This document shows, piece after piece, positions 40,855 through 48,954 of a stretch of DNA of 64,000 nt. Every line of letters starts with the position of its first letter. Position 1 is the first letter of the stretch. Position numbers and translations under genes: made by a program. Origin of the DNA: Actinacidiphila yanglinensis (GTDB lineage Bacteria; Actinomycetota; Actinomycetes; Streptomycetales; Streptomycetaceae); NCBI RefSeq assembly GCF_900107965.1, contig NZ_FNVU01000019.1, positions 124,001 to 188,000 on the forward strand, read 5' to 3'. Under the pieces are notes generated by a model. It saw nothing but the letters and a program-made list of their open reading frames with translations. It was not told the origin of the DNA and did not search any database.

Positions 40855-41544
40855 TCAGGCCGCCAGGTCCTTGTCGGTGGCGCTGTGCCGGACCTCGCGG
40901 GGGCCGATCCGCCCGGCGGCGGGGACGGTGCGCGGCGAGCGGACCAGGGCGGAGGCGCGGCCGCGCGCCAGCCGGGTGGTGAGCGCGGTGAGCAGGGCGA
41001 CGGCGGGCGCGGTGAGCAGCAGAGCGGTGGCCGTGCCGAGCGCGAACCCGCCGATCACGTCGGTCGGGTAGTGCGTGCCGACGTAGATGTCGCAGAACCC
41101 CTCGGCGAGCGCGGCGAGCAGGGCGACGGCGCCGAACCTGCGGCTGACCGTGAACAGCCCGACGGCGACCGCGGCGATCACCGCGCTGCGCACGCTGACG
41201 AAGGAGTAGCCGCCCTCGTGCACCAGCACATGGAGGCCGTCGTGGTCGAGGTACGGGCGGGGGCGCTGGACGAGCGCCCGGATCGGCAGGTCCAGCAGCA
41301 GGGCGATCCCCGCGGCCAGCGCCGACCACAGCACGCCGGCGACCGCCGCCGGCGCGTCCTCGGCCCGCCGGGCCACCCGCCACCAGCAAAGGACGACCAG
41401 CACGAGCGCGAGGGCGACCAGGCCGTACCCGCCGGCCCACTCCACCGCCCGGTCGACCCCGCGCGGGGCGTGCCCGGACAGCCCGTTGACCCCGCGCAGC
41501 AGGCTGACGTCAGGGTTCGCGCTGTCGCCTGCGACCTTCGCCAT
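40855..41544 (-). CDS. PAP2-superfamily membrane protein with degraded active site
   Basis: A 229-residue protein with five or six helices in the PAP2/undecaprenyl-PP phosphatase superfamily. Motif 1 is near normal (R89 for Lys, then RPRP to residue 97). In motif 2 the usual SGH reads SVR (117-119), so the catalytic His is replaced by Arg119. In motif 3 the usual SR reads CD (151-152), while His158 and Asp162 remain. The ATG at 41544 is the start nearest the first helix. It probably no longer hydrolyses phosphate esters in the usual way, and may bind lipid phosphates. Confidence 0.8.
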   Translation of the reverse strand: MAKVAGDSANPDVSLLRGVNGLSGHAPRGVDRAVEWAGGYGLVALALVLVVLCWWRVARRAEDAPAAVAGVLWSALAAGIALLLDLPIRALVQRPRPYLDHDGLHVLVHEGGYSFVSVRSAVIAAVAVGLFTVSRRFGAVALLAALAEGFCDIYVGTHYPTDVIGGFALGTATALLLTAPAVALLTALTTRLARGRASALVRSPRTVPAAGRIGPREVRHSATDKDLAA

Positions 41545-41958
41545 CGCGGACCACCACTCTTCCGTCAACGCAACTGAACGTGTGCCATCGGTCGGCTCGT
41601 GCGCAACCCCCGTCGCTTGCGTCTCGCGCCATTCTCCCCCGTACAACGGCCGGCACACTACGTAGCGTTCCGGTCTTCGCCAGATGATCACCAGGACGTT
41701 ATGGAAGGGTGACCAGGAGGAACGATTACGCGCCCGATCCGCCCAACCCTCGGGGCAGAGCCTCACGGTGCGCACCCGTCACATCCGTCCCGGCGCACCC
41801 GGCCCCGCCCCCACCCGCTCCCGGCGGACGCGCGGGCGCATGGAGGCAGGGGCGCGCGAACGCGCGAAGGCACGTACGTACGGACACGCGGGCGCACGGA
41901 CCCGAACACACGGACGCGAACGCGCCGGAGTCGGCCCGCCGGCGTCAGCCAATACGCG
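41545..41958. other. 414-base gap without a gene
   Basis: The gap lies between two minus-strand genes and should hold the PAP2 gene's promoter. Open frames on the plus strand here encode only Arg/Pro/Thr-rich sequence, as expected from GC bias. I see no hairpin, operator or convincing small gene. Confidence 0.4.
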
Positions 41959-42969
41959 TCAGCTCGTCGGCGACGCGGTGGGCAGCGCCTGCGCCCCGCT
42001 CTCGGTGACCCGGGTCGCCCCGATGTAGTCGGGCGAGTCGATCTTGTCGAACCGGATGACCGCACCCGTGTGCGGCGCGTCGATCATGTAGCCGCCGCCG
42101 ACGTAGATCCCCACGTGGTGGATCGACCGCGGGTCGCTGAGGTCGTAGGCGAAGAAGACGAGGTCGCCCGGGAGCAGCTCGGCCCTGGTCGGGTGCGGCC
42201 CGGCGTTCCACTGATCGTTGGCGACCCGGGGCAGGCTCACCCCGACCGCGTGGTACGACGCCTGCGTCAGCCCCGAGCAGTCGAACCGCCCGCCCTGCGC
42301 CGGCGTCCCCTCCCCGCCCCACAGGTACTTCGTGCCGAGCTTCGACTGCGCGTAGTTGATCGCGCCCGCGGCCTGCTCGGTGGGCTCCAGCCGCGCGACC
42401 GGCGCGGCGAAGCTCTGCGCGAGGGTGCGGATGATCGTCACGTAGTGCTGCGTCTCGGCGTATGGCGGGATGCCGCCGGCCTTGATCACCGCGTACGCGC
42501 CCGCGTTGTAGGAGGCGAGCATGTTGTCGGTGTTGTCGCCCGGCACGTTCTTCACGTAGTCGGCGAGCTGGCAGTCGTAGGTGGCCGCGGAGGGGATCGC
42601 GTCCTGCGGGTCCCAGACGTCGGCCTTGCCGTCCCCGTTGCCGTCGATGCCGTGCGTCGCCCAGGTGCCAGGGATGAACTGCGCGATGCCCTGCGCCTCG
42701 GCCCCGCTCTGCGCGTGCGCGTTCCACCCGCTCTCCTGGTAGAGCTGCGCGGCCAGCAGCGCCGGGTTGAGGGCGGGGCACAGATTGCCCCACTTCAGCA
42801 CGATCGGCTGGTACTCGGCCGGCACCGAGCCCTTGGCCAGTGTGACGGCCTGTCCGTTCTCGCCGTCCGTCAGCCCGGCCGCGGCCGAGAAGGTCCCCAC
42901 CACGAGCAGCGCGAGGAACGAAAAGCACAGGCCCAGCGCGATGATGACGACGAGCCAGATGCGGCGCAC
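41959..42969 (-). CDS. VirB1-like cell-wall hydrolase (transglycosylase plus NlpC/P60)
   Basis: A 336-residue peptidoglycan hydrolase with one N-terminal membrane anchor (about 5-30). The lytic-transglycosylase domain carries the catalytic Glu in YQESGWNAHAQSG and the GIAQFIPGTW motif. The C40 peptidase has Cys in FDCSGLTQASYH and His in IHHVGIYVGG. Enzymes of this layout open the wall for type IV secretion systems in Gram-positive bacteria (VirB1/TcpG/Orf14 type). I chose the GTG at 42969, which has GGGGA five bases upstream. It diverges from the secretion-like operon that starts at 43233. Confidence 0.88.
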   Translation of the reverse strand: MRRIWLVVIIALGLCFSFLALLVVGTFSAAAGLTDGENGQAVTLAKGSVPAEYQPIVLKWGNLCPALNPALLAAQLYQESGWNAHAQSGAEAQGIAQFIPGTWATHGIDGNGDGKADVWDPQDAIPSAATYDCQLADYVKNVPGDNTDNMLASYNAGAYAVIKAGGIPPYAETQHYVTIIRTLAQSFAAPVARLEPTEQAAGAINYAQSKLGTKYLWGGEGTPAQGGRFDCSGLTQASYHAVGVSLPRVANDQWNAGPHPTRAELLPGDLVFFAYDLSDPRSIHHVGIYVGGGYMIDAPHTGAVIRFDKIDSPDYIGATRVTESGAQALPTASPTS

Positions 42970-43232
42970 GCGGTCCCCACCCCTTCCGATCCTCGTACGA
43001 TCCCGCTCTCTTCGTTGCCCTACGGTGATGCTCGTGATACACACAGTAGTCGTCTGTGTCCCTCGAACACCGGTCCGTTCACCAGTCTGGCTGCTGCGGG
43101 CCGGATCACACGGACGATCCGCCGAGAAAGTCGCTCAGTCGACATGCAACAGCGGATTCCTCCGTCAAGATAGATGATGGCCCCTTGCGCCCCGGCGAGG
43201 GAGCCAACTGATCGAGCGGGGTGGTGAGTTAC

Positions 43233-43541
43233 ATGTTTCAGGCAGCGGCGAAGGGCGACATCAACACCATCATCGGTGGCATCGCCCCGGACTGGGGACC
43301 GTTCGGTTCCCTCGGCAACGAAGCACGTGTCCTGGTCGAGGTGATCATGGCGGTGGCGATCCTGCTGTGCCTGGCCCTGGCGATCTGGGGTGCGGCCAAG
43401 CAGCGGATCGGTGCCACCGCGCTGCGCGACACCTTCAGCGCGGAGCAGGGCAAGGGATTGATCATCGCCGGGCTGACCGGCGTGTTCATCATCGGTTCCC
43501 TGGGCACGCTGTTCACCATCGTCTACGGGATGGCGATCTAG
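43233..43541 (+). CDS. VirB2-like two-helix membrane protein
   Basis: A 102-residue protein with two membrane helices (about 32-53 and 75-98) and a short polar loop (KQRIGATALRDTFSAEQGKG). It has the shape of TrbC/VirB2 pilin-like subunits, but without an obvious signal peptide. The ATG at 43233 has GGTGG upstream; GTG codons at 43221 and 43224 are in frame. It is the first gene of a six-gene operon-like run and sits where S. coelicolor has cmdF. The pilin comparison is inference. Confidence 0.7.
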   Translation: MFQAAAKGDINTIIGGIAPDWGPFGSLGNEARVLVEVIMAVAILLCLALAIWGAAKQRIGATALRDTFSAEQGKGLIIAGLTGVFIIGSLGTLFTIVYGMAI

Positions 43542-43751
43542 CCCCGGTCCGGCCGGCGCGGCCGGACCATCCCCGGGTGCCCGCGGGCACCACCGTTCCC
43601 CTTCCGGAGCCCGTCCCAGGCTCCACCGTCCCGACCAAGGCTGCGTGCTGATGCCCACTCAACCAAGCAGCGCTGTCGTCCTCCGCGACACGCTCCGCCG
43701 CGACACGCGCCCGCGCGCCGTGCCCGCGGCGCCCGGGGGGGCGACCGCGCG

Positions 43752-44594
43752 ATGAGCCTCGGCCAGGACGGTCCCCCGACCCGGACCCGGATGCCGGAGG
43801 GCCACGGCGCGCACGGCCCGGCGGGGCGGCGCCCGCAGCCCAGGCGTGCGCTGATGACGGTGGTCGGTGTGGTCGTCATCCTCGTCGCGGCGCTGGCCTT
43901 CGCCACCCGCGGCGGCGGGTCGTCGTCCTCCGACGACGCCGGGTCCGGCGGAAGCAGCGGAGGCGGTTCCGCGGCGAAGGGGTCGGCGAGCACGACCGCA
44001 CCCACCGGCGAGCGCCCGGTCACCGGCAAGTCCGCGGGTATCCCGGCGGGCTTCGCCCACACCGCGCAGGGCGCCCAGTCCGCGGCGGCCAACTACGCGG
44101 TGGCCCTGGGCGGCGTCGACATGTTCAACACCGCGTCCCGGCACCGGATCGTGGCGGATGTGTACGCACCGTCCGCATCCACACAGCTCCAGGGCTCGCT
44201 CGACCAGGCGTACTCCACCACCGCGATAAAGTCCCTGGGCCTCGACCCGGACGGCACCGCGCCGGCCGGGCTGACCCTCGTCTCGCGGACGATCCCGGTC
44301 GGCACGAAGACCACGGCGGGCACCGCCGACGCGGCCACGGTCCAGGTGTGGTGCACCGCGCTCGCCGGCCTGGCCGGCCAGGGCTCCACCAAGCCCGTCA
44401 CCACCTCGTGGTTCACCATCACCGAGAAGCTGGTGTGGGACGCCTCGGGCACGTCGGGCGGCGGGGACTGGAAGATCGCGTCGTCCAGCCAGAAGGAGGG
44501 GCCCGCGCCCGTCGGCGGGGACCAGCAGGTCGCCACGGCGGACCAGATCGCGGGTGCCGTACAGCAGTACGGAGGGTTCACCTATGCGAGGTAG
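43752..44594 (+). CDS. VirB8-like membrane-anchored protein
   Basis: A 280-residue protein with a basic cytoplasmic tail (1-32), one helix (about 34-51), a Gly/Ser/Ala linker and an external domain from about 95. Size, topology and place in the cluster fit VirB8/TcpC-type scaffold subunits of Gram-positive conjugation machines. It ends in GGFTYAR, and its last 11 bases overlap the next gene. No motif proves the role. Position corresponds to cmdE. Confidence 0.72.
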   Translation: MSLGQDGPPTRTRMPEGHGAHGPAGRRPQPRRALMTVVGVVVILVAALAFATRGGGSSSSDDAGSGGSSGGGSAAKGSASTTAPTGERPVTGKSAGIPAGFAHTAQGAQSAAANYAVALGGVDMFNTASRHRIVADVYAPSASTQLQGSLDQAYSTTAIKSLGLDPDGTAPAGLTLVSRTIPVGTKTTAGTADAATVQVWCTALAGLAGQGSTKPVTTSWFTITEKLVWDASGTSGGGDWKIASSSQKEGPAPVGGDQQVATADQIAGAVQQYGGFTYAR

Positions 44595-45960
44595 CAGCCG
44601 CTCTCGACTCCTTCCCCTGACGGGCGCCGTGGTGGCGCTCCAGACCGCGCTGTGGGTTTTCGCGTCGCGGGCGATGGCGGATCCGACGGCCACGCCGACG
44701 CCCTCGGCGACCTCCGGCGGGAGCGACCCCTGTCGCGCGCTCATCGGATCGGCCAAGGACGTCTGCGAGAGCAACAACAAGACCGGCAGCAGCGGAGGAG
44801 GAGGCAGCGGGGGCATCACCAGCACCCTCGACCCCCTCACCTCCCTCGGCAAGGGCTGCGCCGAAGCCGCCTCCTGGACGATCGACAAGCTCTCCTCGGC
44901 GGTGACGAACACCACCGAGGTGGACTTCACGAACACCGACTTCCTGCGGCAGTACGCCGTGGTGTTCGCCGCCTCCACGATCCTGACGCTGATCCTGTGG
45001 CTGCTCGCGGTGGCCAAGCGGGCGGTGCGCGGGGTGCCGATGACGGAGGCGATCAGCGAGGCGGTCGGCTTCCTGTGGCTGACCGTGCTCGCCTCGGCCT
45101 TCACCCCGCTGGTGCTGTACACCGTGGTCTCGGCGACGGACGCGGTCACCGACGTGATCTCCTCGGGCACCAAGTCGAACACCGACGTGTTCTTCGGCTC
45201 GTTCTCCGGTGCCCTGAAGAAGGGCACCGACATCGGCGGCGGCCCGGTGATGCTGATCGTGGTGTCGCTGGTGTCGGTGCTGGCCGCGGGCGTGCTGTGG
45301 CTGGAACTGGTGATCCGCGCGGCGCTGCTGTACGTCGGCGCGCTGCTGGGCACCGCGGTCTACGCGGGCCTGGTGGACAAGAACATGTGGCACCACGTCA
45401 GGCGCTGGGCCGGCATCATGATCGCGGTGATCCTGGTGAAGCCCGTGATCGTGATCGTGCTGGGCCTGGCGGGCGCGCTGTCGTCGTCGAAGAACGGCCC
45501 GGACTCCTTCTCCGCCGTCGTCTCGGGCCTGGCGATCATCCTGCTGGCGATCTTCGCCAGCGCCATGATCTACCGCTTCGTGCCCGGCTTCGGCGACGAC
45601 GTGGTGAACCTGCGCAACGGCCGCAAGGCCAGCGGCCAGTCGTCCGCGGCCGCGGTGATCTCCTCCCCGGCCGCGCTGGTCCGCCAGGGCATCACCACGC
45701 ACAGCGCCCGCGGCGGCCCGCAGGAGCAGGCCCAGGGCGGCGGCCAGCCCGCCAACCCGGTGGCCGGCGGCATGGCCGCGCACAGCACCCGCAGCGGGGG
45801 TTCCGGCGGCTCGGGCGGCGGCTCCGGGAGCAGTGGCCCCAGCGGCGGCTCCGGGGGCGGCAGCGGCCCGCTCAGCGGCTCCCCGTACCGGTCCGGCTCC
45901 GGCCGGGGACCGGGCTCGGGTTCGAACAACGGCTCTTCCCAGGGAGGTGAGCGCCGGTGA
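44584..45960 (+). CDS. VirB6/TrbL-like polytopic membrane protein
   Basis: A 458-residue protein with a signal peptide (to about residue 30), a Gly/Ser-rich external segment, five to six helices (about 115-330) and a long Gly/Ser/Pro-rich cytoplasmic tail (about 360-458). The layout is that of VirB6/TrbL channel subunits. The ATG at 44584 has GGAGGG eight bases before it and overlaps the preceding gene; its stop overlaps the next start (GTGA). It corresponds in position to cmdD. Confidence 0.78.
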   Translation: MRGSSRSRLLPLTGAVVALQTALWVFASRAMADPTATPTPSATSGGSDPCRALIGSAKDVCESNNKTGSSGGGGSGGITSTLDPLTSLGKGCAEAASWTIDKLSSAVTNTTEVDFTNTDFLRQYAVVFAASTILTLILWLLAVAKRAVRGVPMTEAISEAVGFLWLTVLASAFTPLVLYTVVSATDAVTDVISSGTKSNTDVFFGSFSGALKKGTDIGGGPVMLIVVSLVSVLAAGVLWLELVIRAALLYVGALLGTAVYAGLVDKNMWHHVRRWAGIMIAVILVKPVIVIVLGLAGALSSSKNGPDSFSAVVSGLAIILLAIFASAMIYRFVPGFGDDVVNLRNGRKASGQSSAAAVISSPAALVRQGITTHSARGGPQEQAQGGGQPANPVAGGMAAHSTRSGGSGGSGGGSGSSGPSGGSGGGSGPLSGSPYRSGSGRGPGSGSNNGSSQGGERR

Positions 45961-47501
45961 CGACCCAGCCCTTCACCCAGCCGCGCCGCACGTATCTGAT
46001 CGGAAAGGCGCGGCCGAACGCGATCGTCGGCAAGAACCGGGAGACCGGCGAGATCGCGCTGATCATCGTCGGCGCGGCGCTGGGCATGATGTCCGGCTTG
46101 CTGATCCCGGTGCTGCTGCTGCGGATCGTCGGCCTGGTCGGCTGGCCGGTGCTGGCGCTGGCCGCGGTGTACATGCCCTACCGGCGGCGGACGTTCTACC
46201 GCTGGTTCGAGATCAACCGGGCCTACCGGCGGATGCTGCGGGTCGCACCCTCGTACCGCTCGGCGGCGCAGGAGGCGGGCACCAGGATGGACGGCCTGGA
46301 GGTCGAGGTCGGGCCGCCGCCGGGGATCGGGCGGATCACCTGGCTGGCGGCGCCGTTCGGGCCGGACGAGATCGCGGTGCTGCTGCACGTGGACCGGCGC
46401 ACCGTCACCGCGGCCATCGAGATCGAGGGCCCGGGCGTGGGCCTGCGCGACAGCGAGGACCAGGAAGCCCTGGTGGAACGCTTCGGCACGCTGCTGAAGC
46501 ACGTGGCCAACGGCGACGGCTTCGTGACGCGCCTGCAGATGCTGGCCCGCACGCTGCCGGCCGACCCCGACGCGCACGCCAAGGACGTGGCGCAGCGCGG
46601 CGAGCCGGACGCGCCGCGCTGGCTGCAGGACTCCTACGACCAGCTCCAGTCGATGGTGTCGACGTCCTCCGAGCAGCACCGCGCCTACCTGGTGGCGTGC
46701 ATGCACTTCACCCGTGAACTGGCCGCCGAGGGCAACGCGATGGCCCGCGCGACCGCGGCCCGCGGCACCAAGGTGGACAAGGACGGCGGGCTGGCGGCGG
46801 TGATGGCCCGCGAGCTGAACGACATCTGCGCGCGGCTCGCCGAGGCGGACATCCGGGTCAGGCAACCGCTGGGCCAGGCCCGGCTGTCGTCGCTGGTGCA
46901 CTCGATGTACGACCCGGACCACCCGATCGACCACATCCAGGCGATGACCCGCCGCAACGCGTGGCCGGCCGAACTCGACGCGACCGAGCCGACGTTCCTC
47001 CAGGCGAAGACCCGTGAGTCGAGCACGCGCGCCCCGTGGCTGCACGCGACGGCGTGGGTGAAGGAGTGGCCGATGACACCGGTGGGCGTCAACTTCCTGG
47101 CGCCGCTGCTGGTGCACACTCCCGACGTGATCCGCACCGTCGCGGTCTGCATGGACCTGGAGCCCACCGACGTGGCGATCGAGCGGATGCTGACGGAGAA
47201 GACCAACGACGACGCCGAGGCGAGCCGGGCGGCGAAGATGAACCGCGTGGTCGACCCCCGGGACGTGGCCCACCACGGCCGGATCGACCAGCGCGGCGAG
47301 GATCTGGCCAGCGGCGCGGCCGGGGTGAACCTGGTCGGCTACATCACGGTGTCCTCGCGCTCCCCGGAAGCGCTGGCGCGCGACAAGCGCACTATCCGCG
47401 CTTCCGCCGGTAAGTCGTATTTGAAGCTCGAGTGGTGCGATCGTGAGCATCACCGGGCATTCGTGAACACGTTGCCGTTCGCTACCGGCATCCGCCGGTA
47501 G
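45957..47501 (+). CDS. SCO6880-family/PrgI-like protein (N-terminal part of a split VirB4)
   Basis: A 514-residue protein with two helices near the start (about 32-80), as in VirB3/PrgI. A large soluble part follows that resembles the N-terminal half of VirB4-type ATPases (LLHVDRRTVTAAIEIEGPG, then the QLQSMVSTSSEQHRAYLVAC region). It contains no Walker motifs. The ATPase half is encoded by the next gene, 24 bases on. Splitting VirB4 this way is known in streptomycete clusters with SCO6880-family proteins. Position corresponds to cmdC. Confidence 0.82.
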   Translation: MTTQPFTQPRRTYLIGKARPNAIVGKNRETGEIALIIVGAALGMMSGLLIPVLLLRIVGLVGWPVLALAAVYMPYRRRTFYRWFEINRAYRRMLRVAPSYRSAAQEAGTRMDGLEVEVGPPPGIGRITWLAAPFGPDEIAVLLHVDRRTVTAAIEIEGPGVGLRDSEDQEALVERFGTLLKHVANGDGFVTRLQMLARTLPADPDAHAKDVAQRGEPDAPRWLQDSYDQLQSMVSTSSEQHRAYLVACMHFTRELAAEGNAMARATAARGTKVDKDGGLAAVMARELNDICARLAEADIRVRQPLGQARLSSLVHSMYDPDHPIDHIQAMTRRNAWPAELDATEPTFLQAKTRESSTRAPWLHATAWVKEWPMTPVGVNFLAPLLVHTPDVIRTVAVCMDLEPTDVAIERMLTEKTNDDAEASRAAKMNRVVDPRDVAHHGRIDQRGEDLASGAAGVNLVGYITVSSRSPEALARDKRTIRASAGKSYLKLEWCDREHHRAFVNTLPFATGIRR

Positions 47502-47525
47502 TCCGCCCGGAGGAGGAGGCCACCG

Positions 47526-48950
47526 ATGCCCATGCTGGACCCTCTGGCTGCGATCACGGACGCGTTCACCAGCTTCCTGTTCGGCCGGGTGGAGACCACC
47601 CGGCTGCCCGTCCGCACCTCGACCGGCCAGGCGCAGGCGGTGTACCTGCCGACCGCCGCGCCCGGCCTCGGCGACTCCGGTGTGATCATCGGACGCGAGG
47701 TGTACTCCGGAAAGGGCTACATCTACGACCCGTTCCAGCTCTACGGCCAGCAACTGCCCGCCCCGCACTGGCTGGTGCTGGGCGAGTCCGGCAACGGCAA
47801 GTCCGCGCTGGAGAAGACCTACGTGATGCGGCAGTTGCGCTTCAAGGACCGGCAGGTCGTGGTGCTCGACGCGCAGGGCGAGGACGGCGTCGGCGAGTGG
47901 AACCTCATCGCGCAGGCGCTCGGCCTGACCCCGATCCGGCTGGACCCGATGGCGGCGCTGGACGGCGGGATCAAACTCAACCCGCTGGACCCGGCGATCA
48001 CCGTCACCGGGCAGCTCGCGCTGCTGCGCACCATCATCGAGGTGGCGCTGGGGCGCGGCCTGGACGAGCGGTCCGGCTTCGCGCTGAAGGTCGCGCACAG
48101 CTACGTCGCCGAGACGGTGACGGACCGCCAGCCGATCCTCACCGACATCGTGGAGCGGCTGCGGCACCCGGTGCAGGAGTCCGCCGAGGCGATGAACGTC
48201 GACCTCGACGACGTCCGCGCCTGGGGCCTGGACGTCGCCCTGGTGCTCGACCGGCTGGTCGACGGCGACCTGCGCGGGATGTTCGACGGGCCGACGAGCG
48301 CCGGCATCGACCTGGACTCGCCGCTGATCGTCTTCGACCTCTCCCACATCGACCGCAACTCGATCGCGATGCCGATCCTGATGGCCATCGTGGGGGTGTG
48401 GCTGGAGCACACCTGGATCAGGCCGGACCGGAAGAAACGCATCTTCCTGGTCGAGGAGGCCTGGCACATCATCAACTCGCCTTTCGTGGCACAGCTGTTC
48501 CAGCGGCTGCTGAAGTTCGGTCGGCGGCTCGGCCTGTCGTTCGTCGCGGTGGTGCACCACCTGTCCGACGTGGTGGACGGCGCGGCCGCCAAGGAGGCCG
48601 CCGCGATCCTGAAGATGGCCTCGACCCGGACGATCTACGCGCAGAAGGCCGACGAGGCGAGAGCCACCGGCCGGGTGCTGGGTCTGCCGCGCTGGGCGGT
48701 GGAGATCATCCCGACCCTCACCCCTGGCATCGCCGTGTGGGACGTCAACGGCAACGTGCAGGTGGTCAAGCACCTGATCACCGAGGCGGAACGCCCACTG
48801 GTCTTCACCGACCGGGCGATGACCGAGTCCTCGCAGGAGCACCTGGCCGGCATCGAGGCCGAGGCGGAGGCCGAGGCCGAGGCGCGGGCGGAGGCGCACG
48901 CGGCCCAGGTCGCGCTCGCCAAGCACATGGCAGACGACGCGGTGGCGTGA
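47526..48950 (+). CDS. VirB4-like secretion ATPase
   Basis: A 474-residue P-loop ATPase that would power the membrane complex. Walker A is GESGNGKSA (residues 86-94), Walker B is RIFLVEEAW (about 302-310), and the downstream family blocks FGRRLGLSFVAVVHHLSDV and ASTRTIYAQKADEAR are present. The C-terminal 40 residues are a Glu/Ala repeat helix (EAEAEAEARAEAHA). The ATG at 47526 has GGAGGAGG before it. It corresponds to cmdB, the ATP/GTP-binding member of that locus. Confidence 0.9.
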   Translation: MPMLDPLAAITDAFTSFLFGRVETTRLPVRTSTGQAQAVYLPTAAPGLGDSGVIIGREVYSGKGYIYDPFQLYGQQLPAPHWLVLGESGNGKSALEKTYVMRQLRFKDRQVVVLDAQGEDGVGEWNLIAQALGLTPIRLDPMAALDGGIKLNPLDPAITVTGQLALLRTIIEVALGRGLDERSGFALKVAHSYVAETVTDRQPILTDIVERLRHPVQESAEAMNVDLDDVRAWGLDVALVLDRLVDGDLRGMFDGPTSAGIDLDSPLIVFDLSHIDRNSIAMPILMAIVGVWLEHTWIRPDRKKRIFLVEEAWHIINSPFVAQLFQRLLKFGRRLGLSFVAVVHHLSDVVDGAAAKEAAAILKMASTRTIYAQKADEARATGRVLGLPRWAVEIIPTLTPGIAVWDVNGNVQVVKHLITEAERPLVFTDRAMTESSQEHLAGIEAEAEAEAEARAEAHAAQVALAKHMADDAVA

Positions 48951-48954
48951 AGGC

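Noticed and set aside
41684..42028. Plus-strand frames in the gap before the PAP2 gene
   Set aside because: They encode Arg/Thr/Pro-rich sequence without a ribosome site or domain and run antisense into the VirB1-like gene.
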